A DNA stretch of 64,000 nucleotides from Sphingomonas sp. PP-F2F-A104-K0414 (GCF_004340945.1 NZ_SLYD01000009.1:62001-126000); one strand, 5' to 3'. Counted from the first letter of the stretch, positions 23,783 through 32,849 are shown. Translations and numbers: made by a program. Notes: generated by a model from the sequence alone, not told the origin.

Positions 23783-25084
23783 ATGGTGCAATTCAGCGTG
23801 TCGAATAGACCGTCCGATCCATCCGGGGCGTCGGTCGGAGAACACGGCGGAGCGCTGGCAATACTCGCGTCGGTGTTCTTCATGTGGGGGTTCATCACCG
23901 TCCTGAACGACATTCTGGTGCCACATCTCAAAGCGGTCTTCGAACTCAGCTTCACGCAGTCGATGATGATCCAGTTCGTCTTCTTCGGTACCTACTTCCT
24001 AATGGCCCTTCCCGCCGCAAAAATGCTCGAACGTACCGGCTACAAACACGCGATCGCGATCGGCCTACTGACATCCGGCGTCGGCGCGCTGATCTTCGTT
24101 CCGGCGGCAACGACCGCGTCCTACCGGCTCTTCCTGATCGGGCTCTTCGTGCTCGCTGCCGGCATCACGACGCTTCAGGTGGCCGCCAATCCCTACGTCG
24201 CTCTGCTTGGGCCGTCCGCAACGGCATCCTCGCGACTGAACCTTGTTCAAGCGTTCAACTCGCTTGGCACCACCATGGCGCCGGCATTCGGCGGGATGCT
24301 TATCCTGGCGAACAGCACCTCCGGCATGACCGCAGACGGTTTGGGCAGGCTCACTGCGGGGCAGCGCCTGGCGGACGCGCTTGCGGTACGAACACCATAT
24401 GTCGGCATCGCCGTCACGCTGTTCGTTCTTGCGGGGGTGATCTTGACCTGGCACCTACCCAAGCTGAAGACCCGCCCAGAGCCACGCGAAACCGGACATC
24501 CCAGTATCTGGACACATTCACGGTTAGTATACGGGCTAGGCGCAATCTTCTTCTACGTGGGCGCTGAGATCGCTGTCGGTAGTTTTCTTATCAATTACAT
24601 ATCGTCGCCGTCCGTCGGCGCGATGAGCCACGCGGCGGCATCCTTCTACGTCACGTTATTCTGGGGCGGGGCCATGTTGGGCCGCTTTGCCGGCGCGGCG
24701 GTCATGCGTCGCGTTCCGGCGGCGTCCGTACTCGCGGCCGTATCGGTTGGTGCAATTGCGTTGTTAGCTCTAACAATGAGCACGACCGGTGAGATCGCCC
24801 TTTGGGCCATCGTTTCCGTGGGGCTGATGAATGCAATCATGTTTCCGACGATCTTCACGTTGGCAATCCAAGGACTGGAAAAGCTCACGGCTCAAGGATC
24901 GGCGCTGCTGATAATGGCGATCGTCGGCGGGGCGCTCGTTCCGGTTCTCCAAGGCTTGGCAGCGGACGCGTATGGCTTGCGCCTCGCATTTTGCCTGCCA
25001 CTAGCCTGTTATGCATACGTACTGACTTTCGCAATCTACTGCCGTCGGACGCAGGCCATTTTGGACGTGCCAGGGGAAACTTGA
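23783..25084 (+). CDS. FucP/GluP-family sugar:H+ symporter
   Basis: A 433-aa MFS transporter with about 12 membrane segments, of the fucose permease / glucose-galactose type. Typical blocks: FFMWGFITVLNDILVPHLK near residue 35, FFGTYFLMALPAAKMLERTG and TLQVAANPYVALLGP with RLNLVQAFNSLGTTMAP. GGAG precedes the ATG. It follows the dld gene by 143 nt in the same direction. It would import the free deoxy-sugar or hexose released by periplasmic hydrolysis. The sugar specificity is not visible from sequence. Confidence 0.85.
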   Translation: MVQFSVSNRPSDPSGASVGEHGGALAILASVFFMWGFITVLNDILVPHLKAVFELSFTQSMMIQFVFFGTYFLMALPAAKMLERTGYKHAIAIGLLTSGVGALIFVPAATTASYRLFLIGLFVLAAGITTLQVAANPYVALLGPSATASSRLNLVQAFNSLGTTMAPAFGGMLILANSTSGMTADGLGRLTAGQRLADALAVRTPYVGIAVTLFVLAGVILTWHLPKLKTRPEPRETGHPSIWTHSRLVYGLGAIFFYVGAEIAVGSFLINYISSPSVGAMSHAAASFYVTLFWGGAMLGRFAGAAVMRRVPAASVLAAVSVGAIALLALTMSTTGEIALWAIVSVGLMNAIMFPTIFTLAIQGLEKLTAQGSALLIMAIVGGALVPVLQGLAADAYGLRLAFCLPLACYAYVLTFAIYCRRTQAILDVPGET

Positions 25085-25306
25085 GTTTCTTACGGAGAGC
25101 ATCTTGCCAACTTATTGCGTTGTCGGGCGAAGATGTTGGAACGTAATAATTGGTAGCGTCGCGGCTTCGGAGACGGATGGTTCTCATTCGCTTCAACATA
25201 CGAAGGACGTTCATCGCAGGTCTCGAAGTCAGGCCGGGCACGACGTTAAAACGTTCATCGGTCTGCGATGGTGGCCCGCGCGAATTACGGCGAGCCACCT
25301 TGTCGC

Positions 25307-25627
25307 CTACCGAACCTTGAGCGCCTTCAGGTCCCTGTCAGCCGCAGCGATCATGGCGTCGGTCAAAGCGCCAGCGGAATAGGGTTGGATCTGCCGCAGA
25401 CTGAGCGACTTGATCGTTTGGTAGCTAGGATGCTTCAGCAGCATCGGCACATCCTTCTCCAGGACGGCCCTCGCTGCAGGATCGGCTGCAAGCGTTTCGA
25501 CGGGCGTGTCTGCGCTCCAGCCGGTGGACACCGGCGATGCCGACACAGTTTGTGTGGTCTGCGCCTGCGCAGGCGCCAGTGCGGTGAATAGCACTGCTGC
25601 GGACCCTACCCCCAAAAATCTCATCAT
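25307..25627 (-). CDS. small exported protein of unknown function
   Basis: A 106-aa protein with a signal peptide (MMRFLGVGSAAVLFTALAPA, cleavage near AQAQ). The mature domain (DTPVETLAADPAARAVLEKD; HPSYQTIKSLSLRQIQPYSA; LTDAMIAAADRDLKAL) is helical and looks like a short secreted domain found next to esterases and beta-glucosidases in sphingomonads. The start at 25627 has AAAGGA upstream. It diverges from the monooxygenase operon; the dyad at 25723-25745 lies about 95 nt upstream, so it may share regulation. Confidence 0.65.
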   Translation of the reverse strand: MMRFLGVGSAAVLFTALAPAQAQTTQTVSASPVSTGWSADTPVETLAADPAARAVLEKDVPMLLKHPSYQTIKSLSLRQIQPYSAGALTDAMIAAADRDLKALKVR

Positions 25628-25716
25628 CTTCAATCCTTTCCCGATGGAACGTCGGGGCCGAACTGACGGAATCTCCATTCGGTCATGTTCGCCCTTCCAC
25701 CGCTCTGCGTTTTCGG

Positions 25717-25745
25717 TTACGGACCGTCAAGCCGGTTTGTATATT
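25717..25745 (+). promoter_or_regulatory. promoter with embedded TetR-type operator, copy B
   Basis: GACCG-TCAAGC-CGGTT is the dyad (core 25722-25737). It lies between TTACGG (25717-25722) and TATATT (25740-25745), spaced 17 nt. The right half, CGGTTTGTATATT, is identical to that upstream of the TonB receptor. The leader frame starts 45 nt downstream. Confidence 0.55.
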
Positions 25746-25789
25746 GCATCTTGGATTCAAAAGATGCTTTCATCCGGTCAGGAGAGATC

Positions 25790-25870
25790 ATGGTCGCGTC
25801 AATGTCTATAACGCCCACCTTCCGCTCAATGCCGCCTCTCGTGGATCCAGTTCCGGAGGCAGCGGCGTGA
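25790..25870 (+). CDS. 26-aa leader peptide coupled to the monooxygenase gene
   Basis: An ATG with AGGAGAG placed 3 nt upstream opens a frame (MVASMSITPTFRSMPPLVDP...) that ends in a TGA overlapping the GTG start of the monooxygenase (GTGA). The peptide is Pro/Ser/Met-rich. It may serve translational coupling rather than encode a functional protein. It could alternatively be the remains of an N-terminal part of another gene. Confidence 0.4.
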   Translation: MVASMSITPTFRSMPPLVDPVPEAAA

Positions 25871-27414
25871 CGAACGGACCCGATCGGACCTCGCAGCTGG
25901 TAGAGGCTCAGCACCCACAGATTCAGCGAGTCGATGTTCTGATCGTCGGCGCTGGACTTTCCGGCGTAGGGGCCGCCGTCCATCTGCAACGGAACATGCC
26001 GACCAAATCGTACGCCATCGTCGAAGCGCGGGATGCGTTGGGCGGAACGTGGGACTTGTTCCGATATCCAGGCATCCGCTCGGACAGTGACATGTACACC
26101 TTGGGATACGCCTTCAAGCCGTGGACCGGCGAGAAGTCGATCGTCGATGGCTCGTCGATAAGGGACTACATCACGGAAGCAGCCGTCGAGAACGGGGTGG
26201 ACCGCCATATCCGGTACGATAACCGGGTCACGATGGCGGAGTGGCGTTCCGGAAATGCGACGTGGACAGTCACATCGTCACACCGCGACGGCTCGACGTC
26301 ACAGATCGAATGCAATTTTCTCCTGATGTGTAGCGGTTACTATTCCTACACCGATCCCCATCGACCGCATTTCGAGGGGGAGGAGGATTTCGCCGGACGC
26401 ATAGTGCATCCTCAATTCTGGCCGGGCGATCTCGATTGGCGCGGTAAACGGGTAGTAGTGATCGGTAGCGGCGCGACGGCCGTCACGTTGATACCGAGCA
26501 TGGCCGAGACGGCCGCCCATGTTACGATGCTACAGCGGACGCCGACATACGTGGCGTCACGTCCGGCCGTGGACAGGTTCGCGCATCGCCTGCGTCGGAT
26601 ACTTTCACCAAAGCTCGCTTATCGCCTTACCAGGGTAAAGAGCGTGCTGGTAAACCAGTTCGTGTACTCGCTGTCACGCAAGCATCCGACGTTCGTAAAG
26701 AAACTTTTGCTCAAGCAGGCTCAAAGCAATCTCGGTCCAACTTACGACGTCGGCAAGCATTTTACGCCGCCGTACAATCCATGGGACCAACGTCTATGTG
26801 CCGTCCCGGATGGCGACCTGTTCGCTACGATCCGCCGCGGGCGGGCATCGGTCGTCACCGAAACCATCAGCCGTTTCACTTCGACTGGCATCAGCTTGAC
26901 GACGGGCAAGACCCTGCCCGCCGACATCATCATCACGGCCACGGGTCTCAAGCTCAATCTGCTTGGAGAGGTGAAGTTCGTCATCGACGGCACACCAAAG
27001 GATATGTCCGAAACGATGAACTATCGTGGCTCGATGTTCTCGGACACACCCAATCTCGCATCGATGTTTGGGTACACGAACGCTTCTTGGACGCTCAAAT
27101 CCGACCTCGCGAGCGCCTACATCTGTCGAATTCTGAAGAAAATGGAGGATGAACAGACACCGATCGTGGTTCCCCGTCGAGATCCTACACTGAGCGAGGA
27201 ACCATTCATTGACCTGCAATCCGGTTTCTTCCTTCGCGCTAAGGATGCGATGCCTAAGCAGGGCTCGAAGCATCCATGGAAATTGTACCAGAACTACATG
27301 CTGGATTTCATCAATTTTCGCTTCGGAAAACTGGATGACGGAACCCTGGAGTTCATGAAAAGCTCACAGTCATGTCAGATCGGCTCCTCGAAGTCGGGGC
27401 GAGAGGTAGCATGA
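25867..27414 (+). CDS. EthA-like flavin-dependent Baeyer-Villiger monooxygenase
   Basis: A 515-aa type I Baeyer-Villiger monooxygenase, which inserts oxygen next to a ketone to form an ester or lactone using FAD and NADPH. Motifs: FAD-binding IVGAGLSGVGAAVH (about 26-39), TWDLFRYPGIRSDSDMYTLG, the family fingerprint FAGRIVHPQFWP (175-186), NADPH-binding VVIGSGATAVT and PYNPWDQRLC. The resemblance to mycobacterial EthA runs along the whole chain. GTG 25867 is chosen because GGAGG lies 7 nt upstream. Its stop overlaps the next ATG (ATGA). The ester formed could be cut by one of the hydrolases nearby. Confidence 0.92.
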   Translation: MTNGPDRTSQLVEAQHPQIQRVDVLIVGAGLSGVGAAVHLQRNMPTKSYAIVEARDALGGTWDLFRYPGIRSDSDMYTLGYAFKPWTGEKSIVDGSSIRDYITEAAVENGVDRHIRYDNRVTMAEWRSGNATWTVTSSHRDGSTSQIECNFLLMCSGYYSYTDPHRPHFEGEEDFAGRIVHPQFWPGDLDWRGKRVVVIGSGATAVTLIPSMAETAAHVTMLQRTPTYVASRPAVDRFAHRLRRILSPKLAYRLTRVKSVLVNQFVYSLSRKHPTFVKKLLLKQAQSNLGPTYDVGKHFTPPYNPWDQRLCAVPDGDLFATIRRGRASVVTETISRFTSTGISLTTGKTLPADIIITATGLKLNLLGEVKFVIDGTPKDMSETMNYRGSMFSDTPNLASMFGYTNASWTLKSDLASAYICRILKKMEDEQTPIVVPRRDPTLSEEPFIDLQSGFFLRAKDAMPKQGSKHPWKLYQNYMLDFINFRFGKLDDGTLEFMKSSQSCQIGSSKSGREVA

Positions 27415-28232
27415 AGAAACCTTTTGACGTGTCTGGCAGAGTCGCGCTTATAACCGGCGCAGGAAGCGGCATCGGCCGCGCGGTTGCTCAGTCTCTGGCT
27501 GCGCGCGGCTGCAACGTGGCGCTTGCCGACATCGATGCCGCGGGGATGGCGGAGACAAGCAGGATGATCGGCAGTCTAAGCCGGGTCACAATGCATAATC
27601 TCGATGTATCCAACGCTGAAGCGATAGCCGCACTCCCTGTCGAAGTCGTATCGGCACAAGGCAGCGTCGACATTCTAGTCAACAATGCCGGTGTCGCGGT
27701 GGGTGGCACATTCGAGCAGGTGCCGGAAGAAGACTTCGAATGGCTGTTGAGCATTAATCTGTTCGGCGTCATCCGGATGACCCGCGCCTTCCTTCCTGAA
27801 CTAAGGAAGCGTCCAGAGGCACGGTTGATCAACGTCTCGAGCATTCTCGGGATTGTCGCGACGCCAAAGTCTGCAGCCTATTGCACATCGAAATTCGGTG
27901 TTCGCGGTTTTTCGGAAGTTCTGCGCCACGAGCTCGCAGCGGAAGGATCGAGTGTAGGCGTTTCCGTGGTCCACCCCGGAGGCGTGCGAACCGCGATCGT
28001 TGACAACGCACGTTCCAGCGCCAGCGTGTCTATTGAAGACGTAAATGACGAGCGCCAGCGTCAATCGAACCTCTTGCGAATGACGCCTCAACGCGCCGGA
28101 GAAATCATCGTTGAGGGAATCGAAAAGCGACGATCCCGAATACTGGTCGGTACGGATGCCAAACTGATCTCGATCGTCGAGCGAATCATGCCCGTGTCTT
28201 ACTGGTCTGTTATGCAACGAGTAATGAAGTGA
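27411..28232 (+). CDS. short-chain dehydrogenase coupled to the monooxygenase
   Basis: A 273-aa SDR starting within the monooxygenase stop (ATGA). Cofactor motif TGAGSGIGRAVAQSLAARGC, NNAGVAVGG, catalytic Ser in NVSSILG and YCTSKFG for Tyr/Lys. A C-terminal extension (RRSRILVGTDAKLISIVERI) is typical of larger SDRs often found next to EthA-type enzymes. In such pairs the SDR probably oxidises an alcohol to the ketone used by the monooxygenase. That role is inferred from coupling. Confidence 0.88.
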   Translation: MKKPFDVSGRVALITGAGSGIGRAVAQSLAARGCNVALADIDAAGMAETSRMIGSLSRVTMHNLDVSNAEAIAALPVEVVSAQGSVDILVNNAGVAVGGTFEQVPEEDFEWLLSINLFGVIRMTRAFLPELRKRPEARLINVSSILGIVATPKSAAYCTSKFGVRGFSEVLRHELAAEGSSVGVSVVHPGGVRTAIVDNARSSASVSIEDVNDERQRQSNLLRMTPQRAGEIIVEGIEKRRSRILVGTDAKLISIVERIMPVSYWSVMQRVMK

Positions 28233-30127
28233 CTGTCGAGGCATCGTCGGTGATCGATTGCAAATCACGCGGATGTAACGTTTCAAATTTAGCAGACGTC
28301 ACGGCAGCAGCGTTCGCAGGACTTCCCCAAGACTTACCGAACAGTAGTTACGAGCTGCTGAGACGCTCGGCGGAGACGTTCGAAGACCGCCGCGCCATCG
28401 GGTCGTTTGCGACAGTCGAATTCCATAAGCAAACCGTCGACTTATCATATCGCGGCCTGTTCGCGGAAGTGACGAAAGCGGCCAATCTGTTCCATCGCCT
28501 AAACGTGAGTACCAAATCCGTCGTTGCCGTTCTCCTGCCCAATCTGCTCGAAACTCATGTGGCGATATGGGGTGCGGAAGCAGCAGGTATCGTACTCCCG
28601 CTTAATCCCTTATTGGAAGTACGTACTCTCATTGGCCTGCTTGACGCATGTGGCGCGACGGTACTCGTGACCTTCGGCGGCGACCGAGAGTTGATCGCGA
28701 AGGCTCAGACTGTCGTTGCCGGGGCAGCGTCCATCGCTCACGTCGCGCTCGTGGCACCGGACGGAACGACGCCACCTTGGCGTTCCGATGTCGAAGTGCA
28801 CGACTTCGTCGAGGCGCGCGGAGCGATGTTAAGCGAGGCGCTCGACAGCGGACGAGTGTTCGATTGCGACGATGTCGCCTCGCTGTTTTGCACCGGTGGG
28901 ACGACCGGTGTCCCAAAGATCGCGGTCCGGACCCACGGCCAGGTGATAGCGAATGCCTGGATGTCGGCGCGGATGCTCACCCCCGCCTTCGATGCGCATT
29001 CGGTGATTCTGGGCGGCTTGCCACTGTTCCACGTTAACGCAGTCATGGTGACCGGGCTCGTTCCCTTCCTAATCGGCGCGTCGGTCCTGATCGCCACTCC
29101 GCTGGGCTTTCGCGCACCGGGGCTGGTCTCGAACTTCTGGGAGATCGTCGCATATCACCGGATCACGTGTTTCAGCGCGGTACCAACTCTTCTCGCTGCG
29201 CTACTCGAGCACTCCAGTGATGAGCATGATATATCGTCGCTAAGGTTTGCGATTTGTGGAGCGGCCCCTCTATCTGCCGAACTGCTCCACCGATTCGAGC
29301 GGTCCTGCAAAGTCGCCATTTCGGAAGGGTATGGACTCACGGAGGTGGCCTGCGTCGCTTCCGTCACTCCGATCGACGGCGTTCACAAAGCCGGGTCGGT
29401 TGGCCTGCCGCTTCCACTCGAAAACCTCTGCGCGGTTATGATAGACAATGACGGGACCTTTTTGCGTTTCGCAGATGTAGACGAAGTGGGCATTATTGCG
29501 ATCGCGGGACCGCACGTGTTCTCCGGCTATCTCGATGCCCATCATAACCGCGGTGTGTGGATAGATGATCTATCCGGTCAACGTTGGCTTAACACCGGAG
29601 ATCTTGGACGGATCGACGTCGACGGATATCTATGGCTCACTGGTCGAACAAAGGACCTCATCATCCGCGGCGGGCACAATATCGATCCGTCGGCGATCGA
29701 AGAAGCCCTCTATAGCCATCCGGACGTCGCGCTTGCTTCCGCGATCGGACGTCCCGACGCCTACGCCGGTGAAATTCCCGTAGCCTATGTCCAGCTACGT
29801 CCGGGAGCCACGGCCGACGAGGCATCGTTGGCAGATCACATCGCCGATCGCATCGGCGAACGGGCTGCCATCCCGAAAGCGATTGTGATTCTTGCAGCAA
29901 TGCCGGTGACGGCTGTCGGCAAGATTCACAAGCCGAGCCTTCGTCTGCTTGAGCTTGCCGCCGTCACCCGAAGCGCGCTCGACGACGCCCAGATCCGCTA
30001 TTCGGCGATCGAGGCGGTTGCCGACGATCGCACCGGAGCATGCGTTCAAATATGGGCGGCTCCGAGCTTGGCAGCTGGCATCCGGACGGCCCTTGCACCG
30101 TTCACGTTCCCCTACAAGCTGCTGTGA
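28229..30127 (+). CDS. acyl-CoA synthetase (AMP-binding family)
   Basis: A 632-aa adenylate-forming ligase starting at a GTG within the SDR stop (GTGA). Motifs: P-loop-like LFCTGGTTGVPKIAVRTHGQ, GLPLFHVNA, ISEGYGLTEVACV, the hinge region WLNTGDLGRIDVDGYLWLTG and RTKDLIIRGGHNIDPSAIEE, and a catalytic Lys context VGKIHKP near the C-terminus. It activates a carboxylic acid as its CoA thioester. With the upstream SDR and monooxygenase it would channel the acid formed by ring opening into beta-oxidation. The last 60 residues extend beyond the usual C-terminal domain. Confidence 0.88.
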   Translation: MTVEASSVIDCKSRGCNVSNLADVTAAAFAGLPQDLPNSSYELLRRSAETFEDRRAIGSFATVEFHKQTVDLSYRGLFAEVTKAANLFHRLNVSTKSVVAVLLPNLLETHVAIWGAEAAGIVLPLNPLLEVRTLIGLLDACGATVLVTFGGDRELIAKAQTVVAGAASIAHVALVAPDGTTPPWRSDVEVHDFVEARGAMLSEALDSGRVFDCDDVASLFCTGGTTGVPKIAVRTHGQVIANAWMSARMLTPAFDAHSVILGGLPLFHVNAVMVTGLVPFLIGASVLIATPLGFRAPGLVSNFWEIVAYHRITCFSAVPTLLAALLEHSSDEHDISSLRFAICGAAPLSAELLHRFERSCKVAISEGYGLTEVACVASVTPIDGVHKAGSVGLPLPLENLCAVMIDNDGTFLRFADVDEVGIIAIAGPHVFSGYLDAHHNRGVWIDDLSGQRWLNTGDLGRIDVDGYLWLTGRTKDLIIRGGHNIDPSAIEEALYSHPDVALASAIGRPDAYAGEIPVAYVQLRPGATADEASLADHIADRIGERAAIPKAIVILAAMPVTAVGKIHKPSLRLLELAAVTRSALDDAQIRYSAIEAVADDRTGACVQIWAAPSLAAGIRTALAPFTFPYKLL

Positions 30128-30240
30128 TTCCGCTTCCGGTGCATGCCGAAATTGCCACTCGCACCTCCGTACTGCCGGTTTGGACAATCGTTTTCGTTGG
30201 CACGAATTAGACCGTCACCTCATAAACAAGGAGAAACAAC

Positions 30241-31320
30241 ATGGCTGAGCTCAATCGCCGCACCGTCGTTCAGGCGGGAATCGCGGCGGCTTTTGCCGCT
30301 CCGATTACGGCACAATCCGCCGCATCCGCCAGCGCACCGGCCGGTCTCAGCGATGCGGAGGTTCTTGGCCACGTTCATCCACAGCTCCGGGCGCTCGCAG
30401 CGCAAGTGCAGGCGGTTCTGGGCAAGGCCCCGCCCCTATCGGACGTCACCCTCGCACAGACCCGTGCGGGCTTTCCTGCACTCGTCAAGCCGCCTCTAGC
30501 CGATGTTCCCTGGTCTGAAACGCGCATACCTGGTTCCACTGGCCAACCCGCAGTCACCGTCTTCGTCATAAACGCCAAGCCAGGTCAGTCGCGGCCTGCA
30601 ATCCTGTATACACACGGCGGGGGCTTCGTCTCCGGACGCACCAAGGACTACCTCTTCAGCCTTCAGGGCATGGCCAAGACGCTCGATTGCGCAATCGTGG
30701 CAGTTGAATATCGCCTGGCGCCAGAGACGCGCTGGTCGGGGTCGGTCGAGGACAATTATGCAGGACTGAAATGGCTTCACGCCAACTCCGGTCAGCTCGG
30801 GGTCGACGTTCGCAGGATCGCAGTGATGGGCGAGAGCGCGGGGGGCGGCCATGCCGCACTGCTGGCGATCGTCGCGCGTGATCGCGGCGAGGTACCCATC
30901 GCCTTTCAATGCCTCGTCTATCCGATGCTGGACGATCGCACCGGCATCACGCGACGCATCGATCCGCCGATCGGCTCATTGGTTTGGGGGCCGGCAGCGA
31001 ACCGGTATGGTTGGCAGTCGTTCCTCGGTCAGGCTCCCGGCGAAACGCGCGCGCCGCCTGCGGTTCCAGCCCGTATCAAAAGCGTGGTTGGGCTGCCGCC
31101 CGCTTGGATCGGCGTCGGATCGATCGACCTCTTCGTGCACGAGGACATCGAATATGCCGGGCGCCTGATCGACGCGAACATTCCCACGGAGCTCGTCGTG
31201 GTGCCGGGGGCCTTCCACGGTTTCGACTCGCTTCCCGAGATACTCGGCCTGTCTATCCCCGTCGTGAAGCAGTTCAACGACGCCAAGATCACCGCGCTGC
31301 GGAACGCATTCGCCAACTGA
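30241..31320 (+). CDS. exported HSL-type esterase
   Basis: A 359-aa hydrolase with a Tat-like N-terminus (NRRTVVQAGIAAAFAAPITA), so it probably acts in the periplasm. HSL-family signatures: YTHGGGFVSG oxyanion motif near 120, GESAGG with nucleophile Ser199, an acid in IGVGSIDLFVHED and the catalytic His in AFHGFDS. AAGGAG precedes the ATG. It lies between the ligase gene and a GH1 gene in the same direction. Deacylation of an acylated glycoside before glycosidase attack is a reasonable but unproven role. Confidence 0.85.
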   Translation: MAELNRRTVVQAGIAAAFAAPITAQSAASASAPAGLSDAEVLGHVHPQLRALAAQVQAVLGKAPPLSDVTLAQTRAGFPALVKPPLADVPWSETRIPGSTGQPAVTVFVINAKPGQSRPAILYTHGGGFVSGRTKDYLFSLQGMAKTLDCAIVAVEYRLAPETRWSGSVEDNYAGLKWLHANSGQLGVDVRRIAVMGESAGGGHAALLAIVARDRGEVPIAFQCLVYPMLDDRTGITRRIDPPIGSLVWGPAANRYGWQSFLGQAPGETRAPPAVPARIKSVVGLPPAWIGVGSIDLFVHEDIEYAGRLIDANIPTELVVVPGAFHGFDSLPEILGLSIPVVKQFNDAKITALRNAFAN

Positions 31321-31369
31321 CATCTCGGCAACCCAGCAAGCCTCAGCCTACAGATTCCCCAAGGAGAGA

Positions 31370-32794
31370 ATGATGGACGACCAGCACAATGAATTGAGCC
31401 GCCGGACGATCTTAGCCGGCGGTGCGGCAACCGCCATGATCGCGACCGCGTCGGGAACGCTGGCGCAGCCCGCCGCGAGACCTCCATTCGTCTGGGGCGT
31501 CGCGGCGTCGGCGGCGCAGACTGAAAGCCGCCAAGGGCGCGGACGAAGCAATTGGGACGTGTTCGCCGATACGCCCGGCAAGATCAGCGACGGTTCCACC
31601 AACGCCCGCTGCACGGAATTCGATCTTCGCTACGAACAGGATCTGGACCTCCTCAAAGCGGCTGGCGTCAAGGCCTTCCGAATCTCTACTGCTTGGCCAC
31701 GCATTCAGCCCGACGGCCCTGGCAAACCCTCTGCGGCGGGTCTCGATCTGTATTCGAAGATGGTGGATGCGATGCTGGCTCGCGGGATCGATCCTTGGGT
31801 GACGCTGTTTCATTGGGATGTTCCGGTGTGGGCGGGCGATTTCCGCGATCGCGACATCGCAGCGAGGATGGCTGACTACGCCGGCCATGTCGTCGCGAAG
31901 CTGGGCGATCGAGTTAAGCATTGGATCGCTCTCAACGAGCCGAATTCCGTCGCCCTAGCCGGATACATCGTCGGTCTTCATGCCCCAGGCATTGCGGAGT
32001 TGCCAGCCGGGCTTGCCGCGATCCACCATCAGAACCTTTCGATCGGCCTTGTAACGCAGGCGATACGCGCGCGCGCATCGGCGGGATCACTGGTCGGCAC
32101 GACACACAATATCGCGCCGGTACGTCCACATACTCAAAGCGATGCCGACAAAAAGGCGGCGTCGATGTTTGACGCTTTGTGGAATGGCGCGTTCCTCGAT
32201 CCTTTATTCGCGCGTGGCTATCCGGCCCTGCTGGCGCCGCTCATGAATCCGCTAGTAAAGCCGGGCGACCTCACGACCATCGCGGTCAAGCCGGATTTCC
32301 TCGGCGTCAATTATTATCAGCGCATCTACATCAAGGCCGATGCGGGTCCGGCCGGTCTCGCGCTGGCAGATTCGCCCGCCAACCTCGAGAAGACGGCTTC
32401 GTTCGCGGTCGAACCCGATGGGTTGACCGAGGTCCTGGTTGCCACACGAGACCGCTATGGTGATACTCCTCTATATATCACCGAGACGGGCTTCGCGCTG
32501 GACGACGGCCCGAAATGGGCTGGGAGGATCAATGACGCCCGGCGGCAAGAGTACCTCGATCAGTATCTCGCGGCTGCTGCGGCGGCGAAGGCGAAGGGAG
32601 TTGATTTGCGCGGTCTGTTCTACTGGTCAGCGACGGACAATTGGGAATGGGCCGACGGCTTCAAGAAGCACTTTGGTCTGATTGCGGTTGACCCGGCCAC
32701 CCAGCGGCGCGGCGCCAAGCGGAGCCTGGCGACTTATGGCGGCCATGTTCGTCGCCACTTTCCGGATGCCACGGCAAACGTGCGCAAACCCTAA
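31370..32794 (+). CDS. exported GH1 beta-glucosidase
   Basis: A 474-aa glycoside hydrolase family 1 enzyme with a Tat-like signal (SRRTILAGGAATAMIATASG). The (beta/alpha)8 barrel begins FVWGVAASAAQTESRQGRGR. The acid/base Glu190 lies in LNEPN and the nucleophile Glu372 in ITETG. The C-terminal DNWEWADGFKKHFGL is the usual aglycone/substrate-binding loop. AAGGAGAG precedes the ATG. It would release glucose or a related sugar from a beta-glycoside in the periplasm, supplying the sugar transporter at 23783 and freeing the aglycone for oxidation. Confidence 0.9.
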   Translation: MMDDQHNELSRRTILAGGAATAMIATASGTLAQPAARPPFVWGVAASAAQTESRQGRGRSNWDVFADTPGKISDGSTNARCTEFDLRYEQDLDLLKAAGVKAFRISTAWPRIQPDGPGKPSAAGLDLYSKMVDAMLARGIDPWVTLFHWDVPVWAGDFRDRDIAARMADYAGHVVAKLGDRVKHWIALNEPNSVALAGYIVGLHAPGIAELPAGLAAIHHQNLSIGLVTQAIRARASAGSLVGTTHNIAPVRPHTQSDADKKAASMFDALWNGAFLDPLFARGYPALLAPLMNPLVKPGDLTTIAVKPDFLGVNYYQRIYIKADAGPAGLALADSPANLEKTASFAVEPDGLTEVLVATRDRYGDTPLYITETGFALDDGPKWAGRINDARRQEYLDQYLAAAAAAKAKGVDLRGLFYWSATDNWEWADGFKKHFGLIAVDPATQRRGAKRSLATYGGHVRRHFPDATANVRKP

Positions 32795-32849
32795 TTGCGA
32801 ACCTGGTGCGACGCTTAGATTGGGTAAGGGCGACGTCGCGTACGTCACT

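Noticed and set aside
30160..30190. Possible fourth operator copy (GCCGGTTTGGACAATC) before the esterase at 30241
   Set aside because: Only the right half resembles the motif. The left ACC is 14 rather than 11 nt from GGTTT, and the TATATT element is missing.
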